The notes beneath the pieces were generated by a model. The model worked only from the letters and a program-made list of their open reading frames with translations, did not search any database and had not been told where the DNA came from. From Klebsiella huaxiensis (GTDB lineage Bacteria > Pseudomonadota > Gammaproteobacteria > Enterobacterales > Enterobacteriaceae), in the NCBI RefSeq assembly GCF_003261575.2, contig NZ_CP036175.1, positions 2,914,001 to 2,978,000 on the forward strand: a stretch of DNA of 64,000 nt, given 5' to 3'. The translations under genes and the position numbers were made by a program. This document shows, one piece after another, positions 9,906 through 18,012 of this stretch. The stretch's first letter is position 1. Every line of letters starts with the position of its first letter.

Positions 9906-11506
9906 GCGACCTCCTTGCTCGGCGATGAAAACCAGGGAATAGCGGCGATAAGCTCGCGGGTATAGTCATGCTGTGGGGCGGCAAATAGTCGGCTGACCTC
10001 GCCGTGTTCAACAACCTGACCAGCCCGCAGTACCGTGACGCTGTGGGCGATACGGCGTACCGTCGCTAAATCATGAGTAATAAACAGATAGGTCAGCCCG
10101 AGCTGTTGTTGAAGCTGTTGCAACAGGGCCAGAATTTGCGCCTGTACGGTGACGTCCAGTGCGGACGTTGCCTCATCCAGCACGAGGATCGTCGGCTCAA
10201 GGATTAAGGCGCGGGCGATGGCGACCCGCTGGCGCTGGCCGCCTGAAAGCTCGCGAGCAGTACGGGCTAACAGCTCAGGTGCTAACGCTACCCGGGCAGC
10301 GACTGTTTCCACACGTTGACGTCTTGCTTCGACATTCAGACGGTCAAAGTTTTTTAACGGCTCCTCAATAATCTCAAATAGCGTTTGTCGCGGATCCAGC
10401 GAGGCAAAGGGGTTCTGGTAGACGAACTGGATTTTGCGTCGCAGCTGGCGCAGCGCCTCGCGGCTGAGATGCCCGGCATCAATACCATCGATAGAGACAT
10501 GACCAATATCGGCCTTTTCAAACCCCAGCAGGATCCGCGCGAGGGTGGTTTTGCCGGAACCAGACTCACCAACCAGCGCATGAGTGCTACCGCGTTTAAC
10601 CTCGAAACTCACGGCGTCCAGCGCTTGTAAATATGAATGACCCAATGAGAAACGTTTGCTGATGCCCTCAACGCGAATTGCCGGTGTCGCCAGGATGCGC
10701 CCGGAAGTTGCGGCTATGGCCAGCGTCGATCCCTGGAGATCACTGAGCAACTGGCGGGTATAGGCGTGCTGCGGCGTGCGTACCACATCGCCGGTTACGC
10801 CTTGCTCCTGAATCTCTCCGTGGCGGAAGACCAGCAGGCGGTCGGCGCGTTCTGCCGCCAACGCCAGATCGTGAGTGACAAAAAGTACTGCCGTGCCGGA
10901 CTCCCTGCGTAGCGTATCGAGCAGGTCAAGAATGCGTTTTTGTACCGTGACGTCGAGGGCGCTGGTCGGCTCATCGGCGATGATTAAATCAGGTTTTAGC
11001 GCAATCGCGATGGCAATCAATACCCGCTGTTTCATGCCACCTGAAAGCTGATGGGGGTACTGATCAAAGCGTTGTTCCGGGTGGCTCAAACCGACTTTAG
11101 TCAACAGCGCCAGCACCTGCTCTTTGCGCTCAGCAGTGCTGCTTTTTTGATGCAGCCGCAGGATCTCACCCACCTGCGCGCCGATAGTTTTGACCGGGTT
11201 AAGAGAGTTTCCCGGATCCTGAGGTACCAGGCTAATCCGTGCACCGCGCAGGCCATCGAGGCGTTTCGCGGACCAGTTGCTGATATCCTCGCCGTTAATG
11301 CTGATACGCCCGCTATCCCGGCGCGCGTTATCTGCCAGCAGGCCAATAATCGCCTGAGCGGTAGTGGTTTTTCCGGAGCCGGATTCCCCGACGAACGCCA
11401 GCATTTCGCCGCGTTTAACGTTAAAACTGACGTTGTGCACCACTTCGCGCCATTCACGCTGTGAACGATAGCTAATGCGCAGATTTTCTACGGTTAAAAC
11501 ATTCAT
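9902..11506 (-). CDS. Dual ABC ATPase, peptide/opine-type importer (DppD-DppF fusion)
   Basis: A 534-residue protein with two complete ATPase halves, so one polypeptide replaces the usual DppD plus DppF pair. The first half has GESGSGKTTTAQ, LSGGMKQRVLIA and DEPTSALD; the second has GESGSGKTTLAR, LSGGQRQRVAIA and DEATSALD. Both ends of each domain match the oligopeptide/dipeptide/nickel subfamily. It is coupled by four-base overlaps to the upstream permease and the downstream monooxygenase genes. Confidence 0.92.
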   Translation of the reverse strand: MNVLTVENLRISYRSQREWREVVHNVSFNVKRGEMLAFVGESGSGKTTTAQAIIGLLADNARRDSGRISINGEDISNWSAKRLDGLRGARISLVPQDPGNSLNPVKTIGAQVGEILRLHQKSSTAERKEQVLALLTKVGLSHPEQRFDQYPHQLSGGMKQRVLIAIAIALKPDLIIADEPTSALDVTVQKRILDLLDTLRRESGTAVLFVTHDLALAAERADRLLVFRHGEIQEQGVTGDVVRTPQHAYTRQLLSDLQGSTLAIAATSGRILATPAIRVEGISKRFSLGHSYLQALDAVSFEVKRGSTHALVGESGSGKTTLARILLGFEKADIGHVSIDGIDAGHLSREALRQLRRKIQFVYQNPFASLDPRQTLFEIIEEPLKNFDRLNVEARRQRVETVAARVALAPELLARTARELSGGQRQRVAIARALILEPTILVLDEATSALDVTVQAQILALLQQLQQQLGLTYLFITHDLATVRRIAHSVTVLRAGQVVEHGEVSRLFAAPQHDYTRELIAAIPWFSSPSKEVA

Positions 11507-12354
11507 CGGCGTTCTCCGCTAAATTGCTGGCTAATGCGGTTGGCGGCAAGCACGACGGCGATCACCGCGATGCCGGGAAGGGTAGTTAACCACCAGGCAG
11601 TGGAGAGATAGTTGCGGCCTTCGGCAATCAGTAATCCCCACTCTGGTACCGGCGGCGGTGTGCCGTAGCCGAGAAAGCTGAGGGTCGAGAGCGCGAGAAT
11701 CGCCTGACCGAACTGAAGGGTGGCGAAGGCCAGAACGGCGGTGAGTGAGTTGGGCAGAATATGCCGCCAGAAGACGGCGAAAAAGGTGCCGCCGCTGCCG
11801 TATGCGGCTTCAACGAAATCGCTGTGGCGTACGCGCACCACTTCCGCTCGCGCCAGACGGGCAAAGCTGGCTATCGCCGCGACGCCAACCGCCACGGCAG
11901 CATTGAGCGTGCCGAAGCCGAGCAGGATAATGACCGTGAGCGACAGTAATAAAGAGGGGATCGCCAGCAGAACATCGACCAGGCGCATAACCACCGATTC
12001 AACACGTCCCGCCAGCGCCCCGGCGAGGGTGCCTAGCGCGGTGCCGACAACCAGACCAATGGCTACCGCCGCCAGCGCTGCGCAAAGCGAATGCACTGCG
12101 CCATAGACAATGCGGCTCCAGAGATCGCGGCCCAACTGGTCGGTTCCCAGCCAGTGACCGGCCTGCGGAGCTAAACGCTGTGCGCCGGGAAAACCTTCCA
12201 GCGGGTTATAAGCGGTAAATAGCTGCGGAACGAGCGCCATCAATACGGCAACGCTCATCACCGTCCAGGCTAGCAGTAAACCGGGCTGCAAGCGCAGCGA
12301 GCGCCAGTTTGTTGTTCTGCGACGAGCGGCGGTAGCGTAATCAACCAGGCTCAT
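11503..12354 (-). CDS. ABC importer permease, DppC-like
   Basis: A 283-residue inner-membrane permease of the DppC/GsiD type. An N-terminal helix is followed by a short periplasmic segment (LEGFPGAQRLAPQAGHWLGTDQLGRDLWSRIVYGA), which is the hallmark of this family. Five more helices follow, with the EAA loop EAAYGSGGTFFAVFWRHILPN. Four-base overlaps on both sides couple it to the DppB-like permease and the ATPase. Confidence 0.91.
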   Translation of the reverse strand: MSLVDYATAARRRTTNWRSLRLQPGLLLAWTVMSVAVLMALVPQLFTAYNPLEGFPGAQRLAPQAGHWLGTDQLGRDLWSRIVYGAVHSLCAALAAVAIGLVVGTALGTLAGALAGRVESVVMRLVDVLLAIPSLLLSLTVIILLGFGTLNAAVAVGVAAIASFARLARAEVVRVRHSDFVEAAYGSGGTFFAVFWRHILPNSLTAVLAFATLQFGQAILALSTLSFLGYGTPPPVPEWGLLIAEGRNYLSTAWWLTTLPGIAVIAVVLAANRISQQFSGERR

Positions 12355-13295
12355 ACTGCACCTCCAATAACGGTTTTCAGGCGCGGATCGAACAGCGGCA
12401 TAAGTAGATCGACCAGCAGATTAATCAGAACGAAACCTAGGGCGGAAATCATCACCACCGCCTGAAGCACGGCGATATCCTGATTATTAACTGCCTGTTG
12501 AGTCAGCAGCCCGAGCCCGCCGCGCCCAAATACGGTTTCGGTGATCAGCGCTCCGGCAATAAGTTCCCCCAACAGCAGACCCGCAATATTGAGCACCGGC
12601 AGCAGGGCGTTGCCGATGACGTGCCGCCACAGGACGCCGGTCTCACTCATTCCTTTGGCGCGAGCGACGGCGACAAACGGCAGCGCGGCAACCTGATCCA
12701 GACTGCGCATCAGGATTTGCGCCAGCGGGGCGGAAATGGGGATGGCTACGGCAATGATTGGCAGAATCAGGCCTTCAATCGGACCCGGATTGATAACCGG
12801 GATCCAACGCAACTGGAACGAGAAAAGCTGAATCAGAGCAATCCCCAGCCAGAACGTTGGCAGTGAAATAAACAGTACCGGCAGTGATTGCAGAGTGTTG
12901 CTTAACCAGCGCAGGCCCGGCAGCCGTGAAGCAAAGGCGAGGGCGAAAGCCAGCAATACCGCCAGAACAAAGGCGGGCAACGCCAGGCTTAACGTCTCCG
13001 GCAGATTGCTGGCGATAAGCGCGCTGACCGACATGCCCGCCTGTAGCGAATAGCCAAAATCTCCCTGCAACATGGCGAACAGAGTATGGAAATACTGTTT
13101 CCAGATAGGGCTGTCGGCACCATAAGCGATGCGCATTTCGGCGATTTGTTCAGGGCTGAGTCCGAGGTCCGGATTCTGAAACTTGATCAGCACAGCGTCC
13201 CCTGGCAGCACCTGCAGCAGCACGAAAGAAAGGGTAAACGCCGCCCACAGCACCAGTAATCCCTGGCCTGAACGCCGCAGAAGATAATGGCTCAT
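12351..13295 (-). CDS. ABC importer permease, DppB-like
   Basis: A 314-residue permease of the DppB/GsiC type, with six predicted helices. The N-terminus has RRSGQGLLVLWAAFTLSFVLLQVLPGD, the conserved family start. The cytoplasmic loop near the C-terminus reads ARAKGMSETGVLWRHVIGNALLP, the EAA motif that contacts the ATPase. It is ten bases downstream of the binding-protein gene in the same operon. Confidence 0.91.
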   Translation of the reverse strand: MSHYLLRRSGQGLLVLWAAFTLSFVLLQVLPGDAVLIKFQNPDLGLSPEQIAEMRIAYGADSPIWKQYFHTLFAMLQGDFGYSLQAGMSVSALIASNLPETLSLALPAFVLAVLLAFALAFASRLPGLRWLSNTLQSLPVLFISLPTFWLGIALIQLFSFQLRWIPVINPGPIEGLILPIIAVAIPISAPLAQILMRSLDQVAALPFVAVARAKGMSETGVLWRHVIGNALLPVLNIAGLLLGELIAGALITETVFGRGGLGLLTQQAVNNQDIAVLQAVVMISALGFVLINLLVDLLMPLFDPRLKTVIGGAV

Positions 13296-13305
13296 CGCAT
13301 GCTCC

Positions 13306-14928
13306 TTAGTGTTTTTCCAGCCACGCGCCGTAGAACGACGGGCGGCCTACCGCTTCAAAGCTGACGCCTTTTACCCACGGCGCGCCGGCAAAGACCTGCG
13401 GCTCTTCAAAAATGGGGATCACGTAGGCGTTATCGAGCAGATAGCGCTGGGCATCGCCGGTAAGCTGGAGGCGTTTTTGCGGTTCGACTTCGGCGGAAAT
13501 GGCGGTCAAAAGCGCGTTGAGTTTATCGTCGCGGAAGCTTTGTACCTTGTCGCTGGAGCCGCCTTTTTGCAGCAGCGCGTCGCGATTATTGGGGAAGAAC
13601 ATGCTTTTGACCACGTCCGGGTCGGCGCGGCCTACTTCTGATACGGTGAGCGGGGTTTTCTGCGGGTCAAGGTTATCCAGCGTATGGCTGCCGGCATCAC
13701 CGGCTTTTACCGCCAGTGCGACGCCAACCTGACGCCACTGCTGGGCGACCAGTTGCAACACTTCCTTGTTTTGCGGTTGCGGCAGCGATTCATAGACGGT
13801 TAATGCCAGGCGCTGCCCATCCTTCACCCGAATGCCGTCGGCACCGGGTTTCCAGCCAGCGTCATCAAGCAGTTGTTTTGCTTTGCTCTGATCGAACGCC
13901 AGTTTATCGCTGAGATTAACGTAGCCCGCCGCCGTGGTGGCGATGACGGAGGTGGCCTGCGGATAGTTGGCGGAGAACAGGGTTTCAACTACCTGTTTGG
14001 CGTTGGTGGCATGCAGCAGCGCCTGACGGACGCGCAGATCGGCGACCAGCGGGTTATCCGGGCGGAAGCTCAGGCTGTCGTTAACACCGCGCGTTGGCGC
14101 TGCATAGATTTTAAAGCCCTGATTGGTCGCTTGTTTTTCATCATAGGCCTGGACCTGGCGGATAAAATCGGCCTGGCCTGCTAATAGCGCGCCAATGCGC
14201 ACGCTATCTTCCGGCGTCACGATATAGGTGATGCCATCGAGATTGGCTGGCCCCTGCTGGGCGAGGTTTTTCGGCCCCCATTGATAATCTTTACGCGCCA
14301 CCAGGGTGAGTTCGCGCCCCGGCTTTTCATCTTTAACGGTAAACGGTCCGGAGCCAATAATATGGCGTGCGTCGCCCAGCTCTTCAAAATTACGTGCGAG
14401 GGTGCTGAGAGAGACCAGACCGGAACCGATAGTGGCGGTGCCCTGCAAAAAGCCCGGTGAAGGTTTTTTAAAGTAAAACTTGACCGTCAATGGGTCGATA
14501 ACTTCGCTGTGGTCGTAGTTATTAATCACTTCAGACACCGGCAGGCGATGCGTTTTATTTCCCAGACCGTAGGTGTCGAAGTTTTTTGCTACCGCATTGG
14601 CATCCAGTGGCGAGCCGTCAGAGAACGTGACGCCAGGGCGAATCTTAAAGGTATATTCGGTTTTATCGGCGTTAGCACTCCAGCTTTCGGCAATCCACGG
14701 TTCGACTTGTAATGTTTTCGGGTTTTGCCAGGTGAGCTTATCGGTTATTTGGTTAAGAATACCGCCGTTGGGATAGAACCCTCCGGCTGGCGGATAAAGG
14801 TTGGTATGCGGTTGTTGCTCCAGATAAATTAGCGTGCCGCCTTTAACCGGCGTGTCGGCGGCCCACACGGAAAAGGTGCCGGCTAAAATAAGTGCCGCCA
14901 GCGCGGGCAGGCGAAAACGGGTTTGCAT
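13306..14928 (-). CDS. Periplasmic substrate-binding protein, SBP_bac_5 family
   Basis: A 540-residue extracellular solute-binding protein, first gene of the operon. Residues 1-24 form a Sec signal peptide ending SVWA-ADT. The mature protein starts VKGGTLIYLEQQP and contains the cluster 5 (peptide/nickel/opine) pattern YTFKIRPGVTFSDGSPLDANAVAKNFD. It resembles the KPN_01854 family, which is consistently linked to a luciferase-like monooxygenase and a CMD protein. The ligand is unknown; peptide transport should not be assumed. The start ATG follows AAAGGAATTC. Confidence 0.88.
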   Translation of the reverse strand: MQTRFRLPALAALILAGTFSVWAADTPVKGGTLIYLEQQPHTNLYPPAGGFYPNGGILNQITDKLTWQNPKTLQVEPWIAESWSANADKTEYTFKIRPGVTFSDGSPLDANAVAKNFDTYGLGNKTHRLPVSEVINNYDHSEVIDPLTVKFYFKKPSPGFLQGTATIGSGLVSLSTLARNFEELGDARHIIGSGPFTVKDEKPGRELTLVARKDYQWGPKNLAQQGPANLDGITYIVTPEDSVRIGALLAGQADFIRQVQAYDEKQATNQGFKIYAAPTRGVNDSLSFRPDNPLVADLRVRQALLHATNAKQVVETLFSANYPQATSVIATTAAGYVNLSDKLAFDQSKAKQLLDDAGWKPGADGIRVKDGQRLALTVYESLPQPQNKEVLQLVAQQWRQVGVALAVKAGDAGSHTLDNLDPQKTPLTVSEVGRADPDVVKSMFFPNNRDALLQKGGSSDKVQSFRDDKLNALLTAISAEVEPQKRLQLTGDAQRYLLDNAYVIPIFEEPQVFAGAPWVKGVSFEAVGRPSFYGAWLEKH

Positions 14929-15132
14929 GGTGAATTCCTTTGTTATCTATTGTGTTGCCATCATCGGGCGCGCGTTTTGACAAAGGAAATAAGGATTTAC
15001 GCTAAGCATTTGCATAAAAAGCAATTCGTATATTCGCAGCGGGGATTTTTAGAGGTTAGCGTTCATCGTAATGAAAAATTAACGTCATATTTAATTCATC
15101 AAATCACTTTATCGTTTTGTTTTTCAATTTCT

Positions 15133-15259
15133 TATACCCTAAATAATTCGAGTTGCAGGAAGGCGGCGACGCAGAGAATCCCCAGGAGCTTACTGAAGTA
15201 AGTGACTGGGGTGAGCGAGGAAAGCCAACGCACATGCAACTTGAAGTATGACGGGTATA
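15133..15259. repeat. ERIC element (127 bp)
   Basis: A full-length enterobacterial repetitive intergenic consensus sequence. Its ends are the inverted repeats TATACCC (15133-15139) and GGGTATA (15253-15259), and the conserved core AAGTAAGTGACTGGGGTGAG is present. The whole element is an imperfect palindrome of 127 bases, the standard length. It ends only 21 bases before the pyrophosphatase start codon, so it forms part of that gene's 5' region. The rest of the interval 14929-15132 shows nothing recognisable. Confidence 0.95.
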
Positions 15260-15280
15260 TAACGATAGAGCGATATTACA

Positions 15281-15880
15281 ATGCATCTGGTAAAAACTAT
15301 CCTTGCCGCAGGTCTTCTGTTTACTGCTGCCGCTCAGGCGCAAAACGTTCTGGATTTTCCGCAGCCGAAAAACAATCCCGAAGAGTTTTATGCAGTAACC
15401 GAAATTCCGGCGGGCGGCATTATTAAATATGAGACGGACGCCAAAACGGGCTTTTTGATTGCTGACCGTTTCCAGTCAATGCCGGTAGCCTATCCGGCTA
15501 ACTACGGTTCGTTGACCCAATCTCTGGCGGGAGATGGCGATCCGCTGGACGTGGTGTTTTATACCCGTGCGCCAATGGCACCGGGAACGCTGATTAAGCT
15601 GCGTGCGATTGGCGTACTGAAGATGATTGATGGCGGCGAGAAGGACGACAAAATTATTGCCGTTCCGGCGAGTAAAATCGACCCGACCTACGATGACATC
15701 AAAAACGTGAGCGACCTGCCAAAAATTGAGCAGGAGCGCCTGGAGGCGTTCTTTCGCGTTTACAAACAGCTGCCGGATGGCCGTAAAAAAGTTGAGCTAA
15801 ACGGGTTTAACGATGCCGCTGCCGCGAAGCAGGAGATTAAATCGGCATGGGACGCCTGGAAAGAGAAAAACCCGCAATAA
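15281..15880 (+). CDS. Exported family I inorganic pyrophosphatase
   Basis: A soluble family I pyrophosphatase (199 residues), which hydrolyses PPi to two phosphates with Mg2+. The catalytic core is visible: ITKYE-like IIKYE, YPANYGSL, the metal-binding DGDPLDVV, and GEKDDKIIAV. Unlike cytoplasmic Ppa it begins with a clear Sec signal peptide (residues 1-20, KTILAAGLLFTAAAQA-Q), so it should act in the periplasm. It is therefore a paralogue of the essential ppa, not a substitute. The ribosome binding site is weak and an ERIC element lies just upstream. Confidence 0.87.
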   Translation: MHLVKTILAAGLLFTAAAQAQNVLDFPQPKNNPEEFYAVTEIPAGGIIKYETDAKTGFLIADRFQSMPVAYPANYGSLTQSLAGDGDPLDVVFYTRAPMAPGTLIKLRAIGVLKMIDGGEKDDKIIAVPASKIDPTYDDIKNVSDLPKIEQERLEAFFRVYKQLPDGRKKVELNGFNDAAAAKQEIKSAWDAWKEKNPQ

Positions 15881-15919
15881 AATAAAGCCACAGACCTCAG
15901 TGAATGCCTGTGACTTTAG

Positions 15920-15954
15920 ATCCCGGCTTAGGTTTATATGCCGTAAGCCGGGAT
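15920..15954. terminator. Terminator-like hairpin between convergent ppa paralogue and ABC-F gene
   Basis: ATCCCGGCTTA (15920-15930) pairs perfectly with TAAGCCGGGAT (15944-15954). It lies between two convergent stop codons (15880 and 15964). T-rich tracts on each side are short. Confidence 0.6.
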
Positions 15955-15963
15955 AGTTTGGGT

Positions 15964-17676
15964 TTAGGCCAACAACGCATTCAACATGGTAATCTCATCA
16001 CGCCATTGCGCTTGCAACTGCGGTTTTTGATGTTTTGGCCTGCGGGCCAGATCGTCAGCCAACAGTTGTTCCAGCATCACTAACCGTTCCAGCAGCGCAT
16101 CGTTACCCTCTTCAGGTTCGATGGTGGGTGCTGTCGCTGCCTGTTCCATCGGGCGATGAACGGCGGCGCGCAGATTTTCATAGACTTCATCGGCGCTGTT
16201 CCATTCGCTAAGCCCATTTTCATCAATAAGCCAGAAGCGGTTGCAACTGTTGTCGATTAACTGCCGGTCATGACTGACTAACAGCAAACCGCCGGGATAA
16301 TCGCACAGCGTTTCTGCCAGCGCCGCTTTGCCATCGATATCTAAATGGTTCGTTGGTTCATCCAGCAACAACAGGCTATAGCAGGCCAGCGACAGGCCAA
16401 CAAACAGCAGTCGTGAACGTTCGCCACCGCTTAGGGTGCTAACGCTTTGCCCGTGACGCACCCAGTTGAATCCGGCGGAAATCAGCGCTCGCTTGCGCAC
16501 TTCCGGTGCCGGTTCAAAAGCCTCCAGTGCCTCAAGAAGAGTGACGTCATCGGCAAGCTGATGCAGGGTCTGGTCGTAATAACCCGGCTTCAGTCGCGGA
16601 TGCAGACGTAAACCGTTCTCCGTTGTGTTCTGTTGCATATGCCGCCACAGCAGACGCAGCAGTGAGGATTTACCGCAGCCGTTGCGCCCCATAATCGCCA
16701 CCCGGTCGCCGCTTTTCAGGCGAGCCAGGCCCGCAGTGAACAGCGCGGGCAGCCCCGGCGCTGGCGGAACAGGGAGCTGTTCTATCTCCAGCAGTCGGTC
16801 TGCCCGCAGCGCGTCGCCGTGCAGCGCCAGCCGCCATGGCGTTCCGGCGGTCAGATCGGTTTGGTTCTCCTTCAGGCGCTGTACCTGTTTCTCCATCTGC
16901 TTGGCTTTGCGTGAGAGATCTTCGTTATCGTACGTCCGGCCCCAGATAGCTAATCGTTTGGCACTGGCGGCGACGCGGTCGATCTCTTTTTGCTCCGCTT
17001 TATGACGCAGCGCGTCGCTGGCGTCCTGCTCTTCCAGCGCCTGACGGGCGGCGCTACAGGGCAGGGAGAAGGCGTGCAAAGTGTTGTCACGCAAGATCCA
17101 ACTGGTATTAGTTACAGCATCCAATAACGGATTGTCATGCGACACCAGAACGAAACTCCCCTGCCAGGTTTGCAAGAAGCTTTCCAGCCACAGGAGGGTC
17201 GGCAGATCGAGATGGTTTCCCGGTTCATCCAGCAATAGCAGATCCGGTTGCTGAATCAACGCCCTGGCGAGCAGTAGTCGGGTATGCTGACCACCGCTCA
17301 GGGTTGACGCCTGCTGCTGTGCTTCCGCTGGCGTAAAGCCCATCTCCGCCAGCAGTCGCTCCGCTTGCCAGCACTGGTTCTCACGGTCAAGAGCGGGAAG
17401 TTTTGCCAGCACCACCTGAAGTAGAGGCTGCGCTAACAGCGTATCCGGGAGATGTTGTTCTACGCGCGCCATCAGGCAATGATTAGCCAGCGACACGTTA
17501 CCCGAAGTGGGGTCAACAGTGCCGTCCAGCACCTGTAGCAAAGTACTTTTGCCGCAGCCGTTATAGCCAATCAGGCCAATACGGTCGCCTTTTTTCAGGG
17601 TAAAGGAGAGGTTGGTGAACAGCGGGCCAAACGCCGTATCAACATGAAGAGATTGTGCAGTTAGTAATGTGCTCAT
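15964..17676 (-). CDS. ABC-F family ATPase
   Basis: A soluble protein of 570 residues with two ABC ATPase domains and no membrane segment, the ABC-F architecture of ribosome-acting translation factors and antibiotic-resistance proteins. Domain 1 has GYNGCGKST, LSGGQHTRLLLARAL and LLLLDEPGNHLD; domain 2 has GRNGCGKSS, LSGGERSRLLFVGL and LLLLDEPTNHLD. A charged linker (about residues 215-285, rich in K, E and Q) separates them. It is not EttA, Uup, YbiT or YheS by length and sequence. The first DEP motif has Gly where most members have Thr. I chose the ATG at 17676; an in-frame TTG at 17691 is possible. A leader ORF with competing hairpins precedes it. Confidence 0.86.
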   Translation of the reverse strand: MSTLLTAQSLHVDTAFGPLFTNLSFTLKKGDRIGLIGYNGCGKSTLLQVLDGTVDPTSGNVSLANHCLMARVEQHLPDTLLAQPLLQVVLAKLPALDRENQCWQAERLLAEMGFTPAEAQQQASTLSGGQHTRLLLARALIQQPDLLLLDEPGNHLDLPTLLWLESFLQTWQGSFVLVSHDNPLLDAVTNTSWILRDNTLHAFSLPCSAARQALEEQDASDALRHKAEQKEIDRVAASAKRLAIWGRTYDNEDLSRKAKQMEKQVQRLKENQTDLTAGTPWRLALHGDALRADRLLEIEQLPVPPAPGLPALFTAGLARLKSGDRVAIMGRNGCGKSSLLRLLWRHMQQNTTENGLRLHPRLKPGYYDQTLHQLADDVTLLEALEAFEPAPEVRKRALISAGFNWVRHGQSVSTLSGGERSRLLFVGLSLACYSLLLLDEPTNHLDIDGKAALAETLCDYPGGLLLVSHDRQLIDNSCNRFWLIDENGLSEWNSADEVYENLRAAVHRPMEQAATAPTIEPEEGNDALLERLVMLEQLLADDLARRPKHQKPQLQAQWRDEITMLNALLA

Positions 17677-17872
17677 TGTGAACTTACTCAAGAGTTACAG
17701 GCATGTAAATGCCTCGTCAAACATCGCTGACGATAACCCGGTAAGCCCGAGGGAAGGGATTTAGTCTTTGGTTTCTTCGCTCAAGCTGAAGTTATCGCAG
17801 CACGATACCGATAACGCTTGAGCTGGTGCGATCGCCAAATGCACGTGAAAAAAACATTTCACAGTACGACAT
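17676..17872 (-). promoter_or_regulatory. Putative ribosome-stalling attenuator of the ABC-F gene
   Basis: On the minus-strand RNA the segment GUUAUCG (17815-17809, copy A, inside the leader ORF) can pair with CGAUAAC (17797-17791, B, at the leader stop). This helix is extended by GCUCAAGC/GCUUGAGC to 15 pairs with a four-base bulge. A second GUUAUCG (17737-17731, C) can pair with the same B segment, as 11 pairs with one bulged U (GCUG + CGAUAAC with GUUAUCG + U + CAGC). C can also pair downstream (UCGUCA/UGACGA, 17733-17714). Thus A:B and B:C are mutually exclusive. No U-tract is seen, so translational rather than transcriptional attenuation is more likely. Confidence 0.6.
17792..17872 (-). 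CDS. 26-residue leader peptide upstream of the ABC-F gene
   Basis: A short ORF begins MSYCEMFFSR and ends GIVLR. It has a perfect Shine-Dalgarno sequence AAGGAGG seven bases before the ATG, much stronger than that of the ABC-F gene itself. Its last third is built into the hairpin described for the attenuator, and its stop codon UAA lies in the shared pairing segment. This geometry is that of erm/cat-type leader peptides. I do not recognise the peptide sequence. Confidence 0.6.
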   Translation of the reverse strand: MSYCEMFFSRAFGDRTSSSVIGIVLR

Positions 17873-17947
17873 GGGATCCTCCTTTTCTATTCAGTTAGTT
17901 GATGGGTGACGGCAGTGTAGAGGGATAAAGGGTTTTTGGCTAGCGAT

Positions 17948-17986
17948 GAACGACCCTGGACCTGATTTTCAGGCCTTGGGTCGTTC
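17948..17986. terminator. Hairpin downstream of maeA
   Basis: GAACGACCC (17948-17956) pairs with GGGTCGTTC (17978-17986), with an inner CCTG/CAGG. It lies just after the maeA stop on the minus strand and ahead of the ABC-F leader. On the minus strand no U-run follows. The segment 17887-17947 presumably holds the ABC-F promoter, but I found no convincing -35/-10 pair. Confidence 0.5.
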
Positions 17987-18012
17987 CTTCGTTTTATCAG
18001 CAGCGTTTTCGC

